Under the pieces are notes generated by a model, which was given only the letters and a program-made list of their open reading frames with translations, did not search any database and was not told the DNA's origin. The translations under genes were made by a program, and so were the position numbers. This document shows, one piece after another, positions 7,547 through 16,500 of a stretch of DNA of 64,000 nt (position 1 is its first letter; the number at the start of each line of letters is the position of its first letter). The stretch comes from Emticicia aquatilis (GTDB lineage: Bacteria; Bacteroidota; Bacteroidia; Cytophagales; Spirosomataceae): NCBI RefSeq assembly GCF_014644295.1, contig NZ_BMKK01000001.1:1-64000 (forward strand), in the 5' to 3' direction.

Positions 7547-8830
7547 TTAACGTTCTGCCATTGGCACAAACGGACGGTCAGTTGCACCAGTGTAAATCTG
7601 ACGTGGGCGACCAATTGGCTCTTTGTTAGCTCTCATTTCTTTCCATTGAGCAATCCATCCTGGGAGACGGCCCAAGGCAAACATTACCGTAAACATATTC
7701 GTCGGGATACCTAACGCACGGTAAATGATACCTGAGTAGAAGTCAACGTTTGGATATAATTTTCTTGAAACGAAATAATCATCGTGTAAAGCTGCTTCTT
7801 CTAAGCCTTTTGCAATTTCAAGAACTGGGTCGTTTACGCCCAATTTACCTAAAATATCATCGGCTGCTTTTTTGATGATTCTGGCACGTGGGTCGAAGTT
7901 TTTGTAAACTCTGTGGCCAAAGCCCATCAAGCGGAAACCTGAATTTTTATCTTTCGCTTTGTTTACAAACTTCATTACATCACCACCATCGGCTTTGATT
8001 TCTTCAAGCATTTCGATTACCTCTTGGTTTGCTCCACCATGTAGTGGTCCCCAAAGAGCTGAAATACCTGCCGAGATTGAAGAGTAAATATTTGCTTTCG
8101 ATGAACCAACCAAACGTACTGTCGATGTCGAGCAGTTTTGTTCGTGGTCAGCGTGAAGAATCAATAATTTATTTAATGCTGCTGAAACGATTGGGTCAAC
8201 ATGATAATCTTCTACTGGAAGCGAGAACATCATGTGCAAGAAGTTTGAGCAGTAATCCAATGAATTTTTCGGATAATTGATTGGGTGTCCGTGCGATTTC
8301 TTGTAGCACCAAGTAGCCAAAGTTGGGAATTTAGCCAACAAACGGATGATGTGCGTTTCAGTACGGTCTGGAGCTTTATCATCATACGAATCTGGGTAGA
8401 AACCACTCATAGCACTTACCAACGACGACATAACGCCCATTGGGTGTGCGTTTACAGGGAAACCATTGAAGATTCGACGCATATCTTCGTTCACGATTGT
8501 GTGTGTACGAATATCATGCTCGAATTTGCTGTATTGCTCAGTTGTTGGCAACTCGCCATAGATTAATAAATAAGCAACTTCCAAAAAATTAGCCTTTTCA
8601 GCAAGGTCTTCAATCGAGTAGCCACGATAATGCAATATGCCTAACTCTCCATCCAAAAACGTGATTGCACTTTTGGTAGCACCTGTATTTTTATAACCGC
8701 TATCAATTGTGATATAACCAGTTTCATCACGAAGTTTGGCAATGTCAATTGCTTTTTCGCCTTCTGTACCCTCGATGGTGGGATATTGGTATGTTTTACC
8801 GTCAAGTATTATTTCTGCTGTACCAGCCAT
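7547..8830 (-). CDS. gltA: Citrate synthase
   Basis: It condenses acetyl-CoA and oxaloacetate to citrate (TCA cycle, cytoplasm). The start is taken at 8830 (MAGTAEIILDGK, 427 residues) rather than the in-frame ATG nine codons earlier, since family members begin at this point. Catalytic motifs are intact: GPLHGGANQE with the first His, MGFGHRVYKNFDPRA with the second His, and YPNVDFYSGI with the catalytic Asp. The length is that of the type II (hexameric) class. A single-gene unit convergent with ribE. Confidence 0.96.
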   Translation of the reverse strand: MAGTAEIILDGKTYQYPTIEGTEGEKAIDIAKLRDETGYITIDSGYKNTGATKSAITFLDGELGILHYRGYSIEDLAEKANFLEVAYLLIYGELPTTEQYSKFEHDIRTHTIVNEDMRRIFNGFPVNAHPMGVMSSLVSAMSGFYPDSYDDKAPDRTETHIIRLLAKFPTLATWCYKKSHGHPINYPKNSLDYCSNFLHMMFSLPVEDYHVDPIVSAALNKLLILHADHEQNCSTSTVRLVGSSKANIYSSISAGISALWGPLHGGANQEVIEMLEEIKADGGDVMKFVNKAKDKNSGFRLMGFGHRVYKNFDPRARIIKKAADDILGKLGVNDPVLEIAKGLEEAALHDDYFVSRKLYPNVDFYSGIIYRALGIPTNMFTVMFALGRLPGWIAQWKEMRANKEPIGRPRQIYTGATDRPFVPMAER

Positions 8831-9135
8831 AAGAAACATTAAGATTATGCGGGACACCGCCCGTTTGTATTATTGAAATTCGCTGATGAATTATTTTGTT
8901 AATTCGGTGACAATATTAGTAAAAAAACTGCAAAAAGCATCGACTACCAAAAAATATTTGTCGTAACAACAATAATTTAATTTACAGTTTTCTAATTATT
9001 ATACTTTTTTGCAATTATAGATACTTTTATAACTTATACAACTTATTTCGGTCATAAAAAGTTTGCTCAATTTCTATAGATAATTATAATTTCAGTTTTT
9101 TTTTGTAGCTTCACTTTCCCGAAATTATAAAAATT
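8831..9135. other. Divergent intergenic region gltA / LytTR regulator
   Basis: These 305 bases carry no gene. They must hold divergent promoters, but no perfect TAnnTTTG element was found on either strand. A short GC-rich hairpin (GCGG GACA CCGC at 8849-8860) stands out from the very AT-rich surroundings; the part before 9136 is dominated by T-tracts. Confidence 0.5.
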
Positions 9136-9879
9136 ATGCTAACCGCCATTCTAATAGACGACGAAAAAGGGTGTTTAGACACACTCGAAATAGAACTACA
9201 AACTTACTGCCCCGATGTGAAGGTTTTGGCTAAATGCCAATCGGCCGAAAAAGCTCTCGAAGTACTTGATACTTTAATACCTGATATGATTTTTTTGGAC
9301 ATCAGTATGCCTCAAATCAATGGTTTTGACTTTCTGTTGAAAATCCCTAAAATCAATTTTGAAGTTATATTTTGCACTGCATACGATGCCTTTGCTCTTA
9401 CGGCTTTTGAGTTTTGTGCCATTGATTATTTATTGAAACCAGTATCAAAAGAAAAGCTCATTCGAGCGGTTGATAAAGTTCGACAAAAACAGCACAAACA
9501 AGTTGATTTACAAAACTTAGAGCTTCTTCTGGCCAATATGCGGGGCGGTATTCACCACAAACCGAATGTGGCTGTACCAACTCCCGAAGGATTGGAATTT
9601 ATTTCGATAACTGATATTGTTTATGCCGAGGCCGACGGTAATTATTCTCGGATTTACATGACCAACAAAGAAAAAATCTTGATTTCTCGAACCCTCAAAG
9701 ATTTAGAGGCCTTACTCTCAAATCATCCATTCGTACGCATTCATCAATCATATTTGGTCAATATGGCATATATCAAAAAATATGTCAAAGGAGAAGGAGG
9801 CTACGTGGTAATGACCAACGGAGCAACCTTGCAGGTTTCGAGAGCTAATCGTATAAAATTAATGGATTTAGTGAGATAG
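9136..9879 (+). CDS. LytTR-family response regulator
   Basis: A 247-residue two-domain regulator. The receiver domain occupies residues 1-120, with acidic pocket IDDE at 7-10, phospho-acceptor Asp55 in MIFLDISMPQ, and Lys in YLLKPVSKEK. A LytTR DNA-binding domain fills about 145-247 (YAEADGNYSRIYM, SRTLKDLEALL, FVRIHQSYLVNM). It sits 96 bases before two tandem 7TMR-DISM kinases, the usual partners of this regulator type, so it is very likely their phosphorylation target and a transcription factor. Confidence 0.94.
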   Translation: MLTAILIDDEKGCLDTLEIELQTYCPDVKVLAKCQSAEKALEVLDTLIPDMIFLDISMPQINGFDFLLKIPKINFEVIFCTAYDAFALTAFEFCAIDYLLKPVSKEKLIRAVDKVRQKQHKQVDLQNLELLLANMRGGIHHKPNVAVPTPEGLEFISITDIVYAEADGNYSRIYMTNKEKILISRTLKDLEALLSNHPFVRIHQSYLVNMAYIKKYVKGEGGYVVMTNGATLQVSRANRIKLMDLVR

Positions 9880-9887
9880 TGAAAAAT

Positions 9888-9913
9888 AATTGAGAATTGA
9901 GAACTGAGAATTA
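9888..9913. repeat. Short tandem repeat, TTGAGAA units
   Basis: Three degenerate units of about 7-8 bases (TTGAGAA, TTGAGAA, CTGAGAA) lie directly after the regulator stop, in the 96-base gap before the first kinase. Confidence 0.55.
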
Positions 9914-9975
9914 AATACCTTATTATCAGACAAATACAAAATATTTAGTGCATAAAATCTTGAATTAATACTTAC

Positions 9976-11889
9976 TTGCGATTTATACAGCTTGTCATAG
10001 TTTGCTTAGTTTTTAGCCTTAATTACAGTTTTGCACAAAAAACTGTTCCGATAATGCTATCTCAGCACCTGAATGATGAAGGTTTGGTTGACGCCACCCC
10101 AAACACTACCCTTTTTATAGATTCGACCAGTAAACTAAGCATAAATGAAGCTGACAAACAGTTATTTAGGCCATTAAAAGATTTTGCATTTGCACAGCTT
10201 TCTACCGAATACTATCAATATAATTTTTGGTTAAAACTGACGGTAAACAACCCCTCCGACACGAGTATTAATGTATTGTTTACGACTGGCGTTCATAAAA
10301 GTATTGATGTTTTTAGAAAACAAGGCAGAGCGTTCATAAAACTCCAAACTACCAATCAGGCACTACGACCCAACCAAAGAACCTATAAATTTGATGAATC
10401 ATATTTGCCTTTGAAGTTTGAGCCAAAAAAATCGTACGAATTATTCATAAAGGTAACCGAACACCCGCAGCTATACTTCAAACTTACACCTAAACTGGTA
10501 AGCTATGCGGCAGAATACGAAGATAAAATCAGAGCATTTGACGATGAATATATTTACTTTGTGCATGATGGTATCTATATTTCTGTTTTGCTGTTTGTAG
10601 CAACTTATATGTTCATTATGTTTTTTATTGAACGTAAACGCTACTACCTATACTACGGGTTCTATCTTTTTTTTCTGGTGTTATTTGGTTTTTGGGCTGT
10701 TGAACATTCGCCATATATTATACTGATTTTCAGCCACTTACCCTCATTAAAGTTTTCTGCAAATAACAATACGTATTTGCTCATTACTAATATTTTCTAC
10801 TACCTTTTTCACTACGAATTTCTGGAATTACCTAAAATAGCACCCAAATTCAGTAAAGTGCTGGTTGGCTACATCAAAATTCTTATTGGGCTTTTGGTAA
10901 TAGATACCTTTGTCAATTTTGTACTGAATGATTATTCGCTTGGAGGTAAAATCTGGATTCTAACCCAACCTTTGATTGCTATTTTTGGTATTTACGGCAC
11001 GGTTCAACTTTATCGCCTCAAAGGGCCTTTTGTTCGGTATATTCAAATCGGTAGCACGGTTTTGATAGTAGGAGCAATCGTTGGTTTTCTCGAACAACTC
11101 TTACTCATCAAACCAGCTGATAATGTACTGATGCGGCTCGCTCCGAGTTTTGGACTAAACTATGCAGTTTTGATTGAAATCTTCTGTTTTTCGATGGCTT
11201 TGGCTTACAAAACATGGATTTCTCAGCGTAATCGAAACCGCCTGATTCGCTCAATCAAAGAATCAGAATTACGTACGCTGCGTTCGCAAATCAATCCACA
11301 CTTTATTTTTAATAGTCTTAATTCAATCAAAGCATATATTCTGAAAGACCGCCAATTGGAAGCCTCAGAGTATTTGACCGATTTTTCGACCCTCATGAGG
11401 GCTATTTTGCAGCAGTCGAAAGATAAATTTATTTCATTGAGCGATGAATTAGAAACAACGCTTCTTTACGTAAAACTCGAAAATTTGCGTTTTGAAGAAG
11501 GCTTTACTTTCAATTATTATCTTGATAAAAACATCAAACCCGACGAAATACTTATTCCACCAATGCTCTTGCAGCCCTATATCGAAAATGCTATCAAGCA
11601 CGGTTTAATGGGCAAAACCGATGATAGAATTTTGGGATTGAGTATCAAAAAAAAAAGTGATGACGAAATAATTATCACGATTGATGACAACGGAATCGGC
11701 AGAGAACAGGCTTCCTTACAGCGAAAAAATACGCTCAAACATCAATCAATGGGTATGAGTATCAATAATGAACGTGTGCAACTTCTGGGAATTACCAACG
11801 ATTTGCATATTGAGATAGAAATTATTGATAAAAAATCGCCCGATGGACATTCGGAAGGAACAACTGTAGTAATTACCTTACCTATTTAA
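9976..11889 (+). CDS. 7TMR-DISM sensor histidine kinase (LytS-like), copy 1
   Basis: A 637-residue inner-membrane sensor. The first in-frame ATG falls after the signal peptide, so the start is taken as TTG at 9976; a stop codon lies 15 bases upstream. Residues 1-20 are a signal peptide (to SFAQ). About 30-180 is a 7TMR-DISMED2-like extracellular beta domain, and about 195-415 contains seven hydrophobic segments. The kinase part begins with LRTLRSQINPHFIFNSLN, with phospho-His442. An ATP-binding domain follows (PYIENAIKHGLMG, DDNGIGREQ). It probably phosphorylates the upstream LytTR regulator. It is separated from its paralogue by only a few bases. Confidence 0.92.
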   Translation: MRFIQLVIVCLVFSLNYSFAQKTVPIMLSQHLNDEGLVDATPNTTLFIDSTSKLSINEADKQLFRPLKDFAFAQLSTEYYQYNFWLKLTVNNPSDTSINVLFTTGVHKSIDVFRKQGRAFIKLQTTNQALRPNQRTYKFDESYLPLKFEPKKSYELFIKVTEHPQLYFKLTPKLVSYAAEYEDKIRAFDDEYIYFVHDGIYISVLLFVATYMFIMFFIERKRYYLYYGFYLFFLVLFGFWAVEHSPYIILIFSHLPSLKFSANNNTYLLITNIFYYLFHYEFLELPKIAPKFSKVLVGYIKILIGLLVIDTFVNFVLNDYSLGGKIWILTQPLIAIFGIYGTVQLYRLKGPFVRYIQIGSTVLIVGAIVGFLEQLLLIKPADNVLMRLAPSFGLNYAVLIEIFCFSMALAYKTWISQRNRNRLIRSIKESELRTLRSQINPHFIFNSLNSIKAYILKDRQLEASEYLTDFSTLMRAILQQSKDKFISLSDELETTLLYVKLENLRFEEGFTFNYYLDKNIKPDEILIPPMLLQPYIENAIKHGLMGKTDDRILGLSIKKKSDDEIIITIDDNGIGREQASLQRKNTLKHQSMGMSINNERVQLLGITNDLHIEIEIIDKKSPDGHSEGTTVVITLPI

Positions 11890-11893
11890 GCAT

Positions 11894-13840
11894 TTGAAAC
11901 ATTTAAAAATACATATTGAGCAAGCACTCAGCAAGAAGATTTTATTTAATCTTTTCTTGCCAATGATATGTATCTTTTTTAGAACAACCACCGTTTTTGC
12001 ACAGATTAAACTACATACAAAAATCGACAAATCGGGTTTTATTGATTGTAGTTCACAAGCGATGCTCTTTGTTGATTCATCAGCCAAAATTTCACTAAAC
12101 AGCCTATCTCAAGAGCAATTTTTGCCATTAATCAGCTTCGAGATACCTAAAAGTTTAATCAAAGCATACAGGTATGACTATTGGTTAAAATTAACGGTTG
12201 AAAACCCAACTGATGATACGCTTAATTTATTACTAACCACGGGGTTGCATGAATCTACTACGCTTTTTCGCTTTGAGAAAAATCAATTCAAGAAAATTAC
12301 CGAGACTCAAGAAAGGTTTAGTAAGCAACAACGCCCTTTCCGCTCCGACGACCAATATATGCCTATTAGTTTTTTGCCTAATACTGTCTATGTATTTTAT
12401 GCAAAAATCAATGATTATCCTCGTGAAGACTTTGCAATTCGTCCAATTTTAAGTAGCAAGTCATGGGTAAATCTGCATAAACTCAATGCTTTCTATGATG
12501 AATACGTGTATTTGATTGCCTACGGCTTTTTGGTATCCGTATTGTTTTTTGTGGCCTTGTTTGTATTGATGTTCTATTTACTCGACCGCCAAATTTATTA
12601 CCTCTATTATGCTTTTTATACAATTTCGATAGGACTCTTTAACTTATGGGAATACGAACATTCGCCTTACACACACTTAATTTTCAATCATTTACCATTC
12701 TTAAAATTTACAGGAAACAGTAATATTTATGTTTTTCTGACTCATATCTTTTACTTCTTATTTATTTTTGAATTTCTTGAACTAAAAAAACAAACCCCAC
12801 TGGTTGCTAAACTTTTCCGTTGGACGATTATCGGTTTGGCCATCATGTTGGTAGTTGATATTTTTATTTTATCTATACTAAAACGCTTAGATTGGAGTAC
12901 GAGTCTTTACTGGACCTTCCAAGATATTTTTCCGATTCTGAATTTTGTGCTTTTATTCACCATATTCAAAGCAAAAGGTCGGATTGCACGCAATATCCAA
13001 GTAGGTAGCACTTTTCTGATGATTGGTGGGTTGGCGGGTTTTCTTACACATTATTTCAATAATACGCCGATGGTATTATTCAGAATCGACCCGAGTATCA
13101 TGTTTGTGGCAGGTACATTGCTTGAAGTTTTCTTTTTTTCGATAGCCATCGGCATCAAAAGCTATAATATTCAGAAAGAACAAAAGTCATTGCATAAATC
13201 AATGATGGAATCGGAGCTTCAGACACTACGCTCGCAAATAAACCCTCACTTTGTATTTAATAGCCTAAACTCTATCAAAAGCTATATCCTAACTCATCGC
13301 TCGACCGAAGCCTCTGAATATCTGACCGATTTTTCTACTTTGATGCGAGCCATTTTACAGTATTCTAAAGAACAATTAATTTCGTTAAGCAACGAACTCG
13401 AAATAGCCTTGCTTTATGTGAGTCTCGAAAAACGCCGATTTGAAGAAAATTTTGTCTTTAATTATGACCTCGACCCTACCATTGATACCAATGAAATCAT
13501 GATTCCGCCGATGCTTTTGCAACCATATATTGAAAATGCAATCAAGCATGGTCTGATGAATAAACACGGGATTAGGATTTTGTCGCTCAAGATTTCTAAT
13601 GAAAATCCAAAATATATCAGTATCGAAATCGAAGATAACGGCATCGGGAGAGAACAAGCCTCGCTCCTACGCAAAAATACACCCAAATACCAATCAATGG
13701 GTATGAGCATCAATGATGAAAGAATCAATCTACTGGGGCAATCGAATGATTTTTTTATTGAAATACAAATCGAAGATAAAAAAACGGCTATGAATGTGAG
13801 TGAAGGTACAAAGGTAATTATACGTATTCCGGTAGAGTAA
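11894..13840 (+). CDS. 7TMR-DISM sensor histidine kinase, copy 2
   Basis: A 648-residue paralogue of the preceding kinase, with the same layout: signal peptide to about residue 37 (TVFAQ), extracellular DISM domain, seven membrane segments between about 205 and 422, His-kinase motif with phospho-His452 in QINPHFVFNSLN, and ATPase motifs PYIENAIKHGLMN and EDNGIGREQA. The proposed start is TTG at 11894, four bases after the previous stop; the first in-frame ATG (11963) would cut into the signal peptide. The sensory half has diverged more than the kinase half, suggesting duplication followed by a change of ligand. Confidence 0.9.
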   Translation: MKHLKIHIEQALSKKILFNLFLPMICIFFRTTTVFAQIKLHTKIDKSGFIDCSSQAMLFVDSSAKISLNSLSQEQFLPLISFEIPKSLIKAYRYDYWLKLTVENPTDDTLNLLLTTGLHESTTLFRFEKNQFKKITETQERFSKQQRPFRSDDQYMPISFLPNTVYVFYAKINDYPREDFAIRPILSSKSWVNLHKLNAFYDEYVYLIAYGFLVSVLFFVALFVLMFYLLDRQIYYLYYAFYTISIGLFNLWEYEHSPYTHLIFNHLPFLKFTGNSNIYVFLTHIFYFLFIFEFLELKKQTPLVAKLFRWTIIGLAIMLVVDIFILSILKRLDWSTSLYWTFQDIFPILNFVLLFTIFKAKGRIARNIQVGSTFLMIGGLAGFLTHYFNNTPMVLFRIDPSIMFVAGTLLEVFFFSIAIGIKSYNIQKEQKSLHKSMMESELQTLRSQINPHFVFNSLNSIKSYILTHRSTEASEYLTDFSTLMRAILQYSKEQLISLSNELEIALLYVSLEKRRFEENFVFNYDLDPTIDTNEIMIPPMLLQPYIENAIKHGLMNKHGIRILSLKISNENPKYISIEIEDNGIGREQASLLRKNTPKYQSMGMSINDERINLLGQSNDFFIEIQIEDKKTAMNVSEGTKVIIRIPVE

Positions 13841-13880
13841 AAATACCATTCAATAAAAAAAGTACCGCCAAATAATAACT

Positions 13881-13915
13881 CAAACCTACCAAATATCCAC
13901 CAAACCTACCAAATA
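13881..13915 (+). promoter_or_regulatory. Direct repeat, candidate LytTR operator
   Basis: CAAACCTACCAAATA occurs twice, at 13881-13895 and 13901-13915, a 20-base period (about two helical turns), 67 bases before the LytTR gene. LytTR domains typically bind paired direct repeats about two turns apart. The half-site sequence itself is not a textbook match, so this is inference. Confidence 0.4.
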
Positions 13916-13982
13916 CTAAATGCAACTATTATAATGAAGAGTTTATTTGCAATTTTGGAATGTAAAAAAACTCCAAAAAGCC

Positions 13983-14330
13983 ATGAAAACTTTCTATACA
14001 AAACCCAACTTTTGTGACCCTCAACTCATTTGGTTCGACCACGGTAAGACTTGTATTCTTCCCGAAGAGGTTGTGTACCTAAGTAGCCTTGAAAACTATA
14101 CCGAATTTCATCTTAAATGTGGGAAAAAAGTAATTTCGTCTCGTACACTCAAAATCCATGAAACCCAATTAGTAGCTAAAGGTCAATTTGCTCGGGTGCA
14201 TCGAAAATTCATGCTCAATATGCAATACCTCAAACACATTGAGCGTCATGGAGAAGAACACGTAGCCCACCTTACAACGGGCGATAAAATCATTGTTTCG
14301 AGACGTCAAGCCAAAAGGTTAAACAATTAA
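13983..14330 (+). CDS. Stand-alone LytTR DNA-binding protein
   Basis: A 115-residue protein (start ATG at 13983; a TTG twelve codons earlier is possible) consisting of only a LytTR domain: VVYLSSLENYTEFHLK, SSRTLKIHETQL, FARVHRKFMLNMQYL. There is no receiver domain, so its activity must be controlled by level or by partner binding. It closes the cluster of a LytTR regulator and two kinases and probably regulates the same or neighbouring genes. Its stop codon TAA overlaps the stop of the convergent DUF4249 gene through a shared TTAA at 14327-14330. Confidence 0.88.
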   Translation: MKTFYTKPNFCDPQLIWFDHGKTCILPEEVVYLSSLENYTEFHLKCGKKVISSRTLKIHETQLVAKGQFARVHRKFMLNMQYLKHIERHGEEHVAHLTTGDKIIVSRRQAKRLNN

Positions 14331-15388
14331 TCTTTCCAATCAAGTGGGCGTTTAGCAGTGCGGTATGGACTTTCTTTACAAACCGCACATTCTATATCGA
14401 ATGGGTAAACGATTAAACCAATGCTATATGGCGGAACACCCAGGTTATTTCTTTGAATAAAAACCGCCTTCTGTGTAACAGCTGACACTTGGAAATAGCC
14501 CAACATTGGCTTGGTAACATCTGTTAGATTTTTGATATTGCCCTTAATCATTGCAGGGGCAGTATCAAAAATTCCCCCCGAATTACTGGCTTGAGCTTTC
14601 ACGTTCGACCAAAACAGGTACGCTTCTTTACTCAAACTCATCTGCTCGATTAGCATATAATAAGGTGTAGTATCATCATACGGAATCTGACCAATATTTT
14701 GTTTGGCCAGTGTGCGTCCATTGACAAGTTTATCAGATGCTACATTTACACAGCCTAAGCATTGCGTTATATTCCAGCAATCTTCGCAACATTTACGCAA
14801 ATATCGTACGGGAGGGTCAGTGCGTGGCACCGTATAAACTTCACAAAAACCAGCTTTTTGGTAGTTTTTCCAAGTCCAACGATAATAGTCTCCTTCTGTA
14901 GCTGGGTCTTTTACATCTACATATACATTAAACATACCTCGATATTGTGGGCGAGGTGTGGTAGTGAGTTTGAATTCGGTATAGACTTTATCAATGGCAG
15001 GCGAAGCACGCATTGGCTCAGCGTTACTGGCATATTCTACTCCATCGCTGGTGCGTACGTGAAGCGTATAGGTATTACCGACTTGGCCACGAAAACCATC
15101 GGGCGTACTAAATTGGCCACGATTCAAATCATTTAGGTCAGTTCGCAGGCCTTTGGCATCAGTTATCCAAACTTTTGCGGCATTAACATATTTATCAAAA
15201 ACACTTTCTTTACTGTTATATCCTGCCGAAAAACTCAACACAAAATAGTGCGGCCCAGGTTGGTCGGTCAAAGTACCTTCAAAAACAATTGAGGGAGTAC
15301 CACCAACAAGTTTTGGGTCAAATTCATCGACACAGGCAATGAGCAAAACACAAAAAAAAGCAATAAAAAGTTGAATAAAAAATTTCAT
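14327..15388 (-). CDS. DUF4249 lipoprotein, copy 2
   Basis: A 353-residue protein with lipoprotein signal and lipobox LIAC (Cys19). DUF4249 proteins are encoded beside TonB receptors of the FecA-like carboxypeptidase-regulatory type and are thought to be outer-membrane surface partners in uptake. The unusual feature is clustered cysteines: CCEDCWNITQCLGC and a C-terminal CAVCKESPYRTAKRPLDW. It shares long identical stretches with the neighbouring copy. It is the last gene of the TonB receptor operon, 10 bases after its paralogue. Confidence 0.88.
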   Translation of the reverse strand: MKFFIQLFIAFFCVLLIACVDEFDPKLVGGTPSIVFEGTLTDQPGPHYFVLSFSAGYNSKESVFDKYVNAAKVWITDAKGLRTDLNDLNRGQFSTPDGFRGQVGNTYTLHVRTSDGVEYASNAEPMRASPAIDKVYTEFKLTTTPRPQYRGMFNVYVDVKDPATEGDYYRWTWKNYQKAGFCEVYTVPRTDPPVRYLRKCCEDCWNITQCLGCVNVASDKLVNGRTLAKQNIGQIPYDDTTPYYMLIEQMSLSKEAYLFWSNVKAQASNSGGIFDTAPAMIKGNIKNLTDVTKPMLGYFQVSAVTQKAVFIQRNNLGVPPYSIGLIVYPFDIECAVCKESPYRTAKRPLDWKD

Positions 15389-15398
15389 AAGTCTTATA

Positions 15399-16463
15399 TT
15401 AATCTACCCAATTCAACGGACGTTTGGCTGTACGGTATGGACTCTCTTTGCATACTTCACAATTAGGAGCATAATTTACACTCCCTTCATTCAAATTAAA
15501 CCCAAATGGCACAATTCCGAGGTTGTTTCGCTGAATATACACTGCTTTTTGCTCAATGGCCGATACTTGAAAATACCCTAATATTATATCCGAATCATCG
15601 TTTACATTTTTCAAGTTTCCACGAATAGCCGCTGGAGCAGTATCAAAAATCCCGCCCGAATTATTGGCTTGTTGGTCAACATTCCGCCAAAAGGTATATG
15701 CTTTACGAGATAAACTCATTTGTTCAATGAGCATATAATACCCCGTTATGTTATCAAATGGAATTTGGGCAACAAATTGTTTTTTTAATGTATTTCCATT
15801 TACCAAATTATCTGATGCCAAAACTACACATCCCAGACAACTTATTGTATTCCAGCAATCAGTACAACATTTCTGATAGAAAATTTGAGGTCTATCACCT
15901 GTCACTGTATATTGAGAGCAATAATTGGCTCTTTCATAATGCACCCACTTCCAACGATAAAAATCACCTTCGGTTGCAGGGTCTTTTACATCAACATATA
16001 TATTAAAAACGCCTCTATATTTGGGTCTTGGTGTGGTTGTAAGCTTAAACTCACTATAAACCTTCTCGATAGAAGGCGTCATTCGCATCGTTTCGGATTC
16101 GCTTTCATAGCTTGTTCCATCACTCAATCTGATATGTACTTGATATGTTTTTCCGACTTCTCCCTTAAAACCATCGGGAGTGCTGAATTGCCCCTTATTC
16201 ATATCAATCAAATCCGTACGATTTGATTTTTCATCAGTTATCCAAACTTTTGCGGCATTTACATATTTATCAAAAACACTTTCTTGGCTATTATATCCCG
16301 CCGAATAACTCAACTGAAAAAAATACGGCCCAACCAAATTTGTCAATGTACCTTCAAAAACAATTTTCGGTTTTCCGCCTACTAATTTGGGGTCGAAAAC
16401 ATCAACACAAGCTATTAGGCTAAAAAGCACTAAAGCGGCGAGTATTCGGTTGAGAAATTTCAA
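15399..16463 (-). CDS. DUF4249 lipoprotein, copy 1
   Basis: A 354-residue lipoprotein (lipobox LIAC, Cys19), tandem paralogue of the downstream gene. It contains the same cysteine cluster (KCCTDCWNTISCLGC) and terminal CEVCKESPYRTAKRPLNW. Between these, DPKLVGG, FEGTL, SAGYNSQESVFDKYVNAAKVWITD and PATEGDFYRWKW are shared with the other copy. It lies 37 bases downstream of the TonB receptor gene. The paired cysteines may form disulfides or bind a metal; this cannot be decided from sequence. Confidence 0.88.
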   Translation of the reverse strand: MKFLNRILAALVLFSLIACVDVFDPKLVGGKPKIVFEGTLTNLVGPYFFQLSYSAGYNSQESVFDKYVNAAKVWITDEKSNRTDLIDMNKGQFSTPDGFKGEVGKTYQVHIRLSDGTSYESESETMRMTPSIEKVYSEFKLTTTPRPKYRGVFNIYVDVKDPATEGDFYRWKWVHYERANYCSQYTVTGDRPQIFYQKCCTDCWNTISCLGCVVLASDNLVNGNTLKKQFVAQIPFDNITGYYMLIEQMSLSRKAYTFWRNVDQQANNSGGIFDTAPAAIRGNLKNVNDDSDIILGYFQVSAIEQKAVYIQRNNLGIVPFGFNLNEGSVNYAPNCEVCKESPYRTAKRPLNWVD

Positions 16464-16500
16464 GTTTTTGAATAGTTATGTGTTTCGATAATTTATTTCA

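Noticed and set aside
8849-8860. REP-like element upstream of gltA
   Set aside because: GCGG GACA CCGC is only a 4-bp stem, lacks the GTGG tetranucleotide and has no partner arm, so it was kept only as a remark in the intergenic entry.
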